Below, piece after piece: positions 63,937 to 64,000 of a stretch of DNA of 64,000 nt. The number at the start of each line of letters is the position of its first letter. Within the stretch, counting starts at the first letter, position 1. Under the pieces are notes generated by a model, which searched no databases, had not been told where the DNA came from, and saw only the letters and a list, made by a program, of their open reading frames with translations. The stretch comes from Brevibacillus sp. JNUCC-41. Its GTDB lineage: Bacteria > Bacillota > Bacilli > Bacillales > DSM-1321. Both the position numbers and the translations under genes were made by a program. Location of the stretch: the NCBI RefSeq assembly GCF_014844095.1, contig NZ_CP062163.1, positions 2,441,001 to 2,505,000 on the forward strand, read 5' to 3'.

Positions 63937-64000
63937 ATGAATTTTAAGCTTGGAATATTAGATCAAAGCCCCATTTTTCCTGGGAATTCGGCAGTTGATG
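63937..64000 (+). CDS. LLM-class flavin monooxygenase, second ytmO-like gene (partial)
   Basis: The first 21 codons of a gene cut by the window edge. It begins [19 protein letters not shown], almost identical to the start of the YtmO-like protein at 55347, so it is a paralogue. GGAGAGAG lies 5 nt before the ATG. Length and intactness cannot be judged. Confidence 0.8.
   Translation, partial: MNFKLGILDQSPIFPGNSAVD

Overview
The window reads as chromosomal DNA of a low-GC, endospore-forming Bacillaceae. The evidence is strong purine-rich Shine-Dalgarno sites, GTG/TTG starts, SigB-type promoters, spore genes (pdaA, a CotQ-like oxidoreductase) and a block whose gene content and order follow the Bacillus subtilis yfk-yfj region. 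A Peribacillus (formerly Bacillus simplex) type of genome fits best, but that is a judgement from protein similarity recalled from memory, not a database result. No tRNA, rRNA, CRISPR array, complete insertion sequence or prophage was seen.

Layout. 1-131: end of a tandem-repeat array. 0.37-2.3 kb: motA-motB (flagellar stator) and a ComFB-like gene. 2.3-21.7 kb: yfkM, a methionine aminopeptidase, DUF2164, mobB-moeA (molybdenum cofactor), yfkK, yfkI/yfkH (envelope stress), a ZosA-like metal ATPase with a Fur-type box, yfkF, yfkE (Ca2+/H+), yfkD, yfkAB (radical SAM), yfjT-like, class I fumarase, pdaA (spore cortex), yfjP (DNA glycosylase), rlmCD and a DUF1456 protein. 21.8-29.7 kb: 3-hydroxyacyl-CoA dehydrogenase, a truncated SDR gene ending at a 98-bp hairpin repeat, kbl-tdh (threonine catabolism), an amino-acid permease with a cre-like site, a broken small ORF, an HhH protein and coaA. 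30-36 kb: mqo, a GC-rich dispersed repeat, a K+ channel and a glutamine-type ABC importer. 36-45.5 kb: a secreted PIG-L/NEW3 protein diverging from a ROK regulator, an Fe3+-type ABC importer and an ArgH-like lyase, with two matching operator-like sites between. This is the most interesting accessory locus. 45.7-51.6 kb: a Na+/solute symporter with DUF3311 partner, a permease under a glycine riboswitch, and a second copy of the 26.5-kb permease. 51.7-52.1 kb: a 21-unit repeat array. 52.2-64 kb: CotQ-like oxidoreductase, a small protein, then a LysR regulator (YtlI-like) and an operon matching B. subtilis ytmI-tcyJKLMN-ytmO-ytnIJ-ytnL, which imports and dismantles S-modified cysteines. A second ytmO-like gene runs off the right edge.

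How parts work together. kbl and tdh turn threonine into glycine plus acetyl-CoA; the adjacent permease could supply threonine or serine, and the riboswitch-controlled permease probably handles glycine. In the ytlI operon the binding protein, two permeases and ATPase import the thioether, GNAT enzymes N-acetylate it, flavin monooxygenases with the glutaredoxin-like protein break the C-S bond, and the M20 amidohydrolase removes the acetyl group. The ROK locus looks like a substrate-induced unit that processes something outside the cell, imports it and cleaves it with a fumarase-superfamily lyase; its substrate is unknown.
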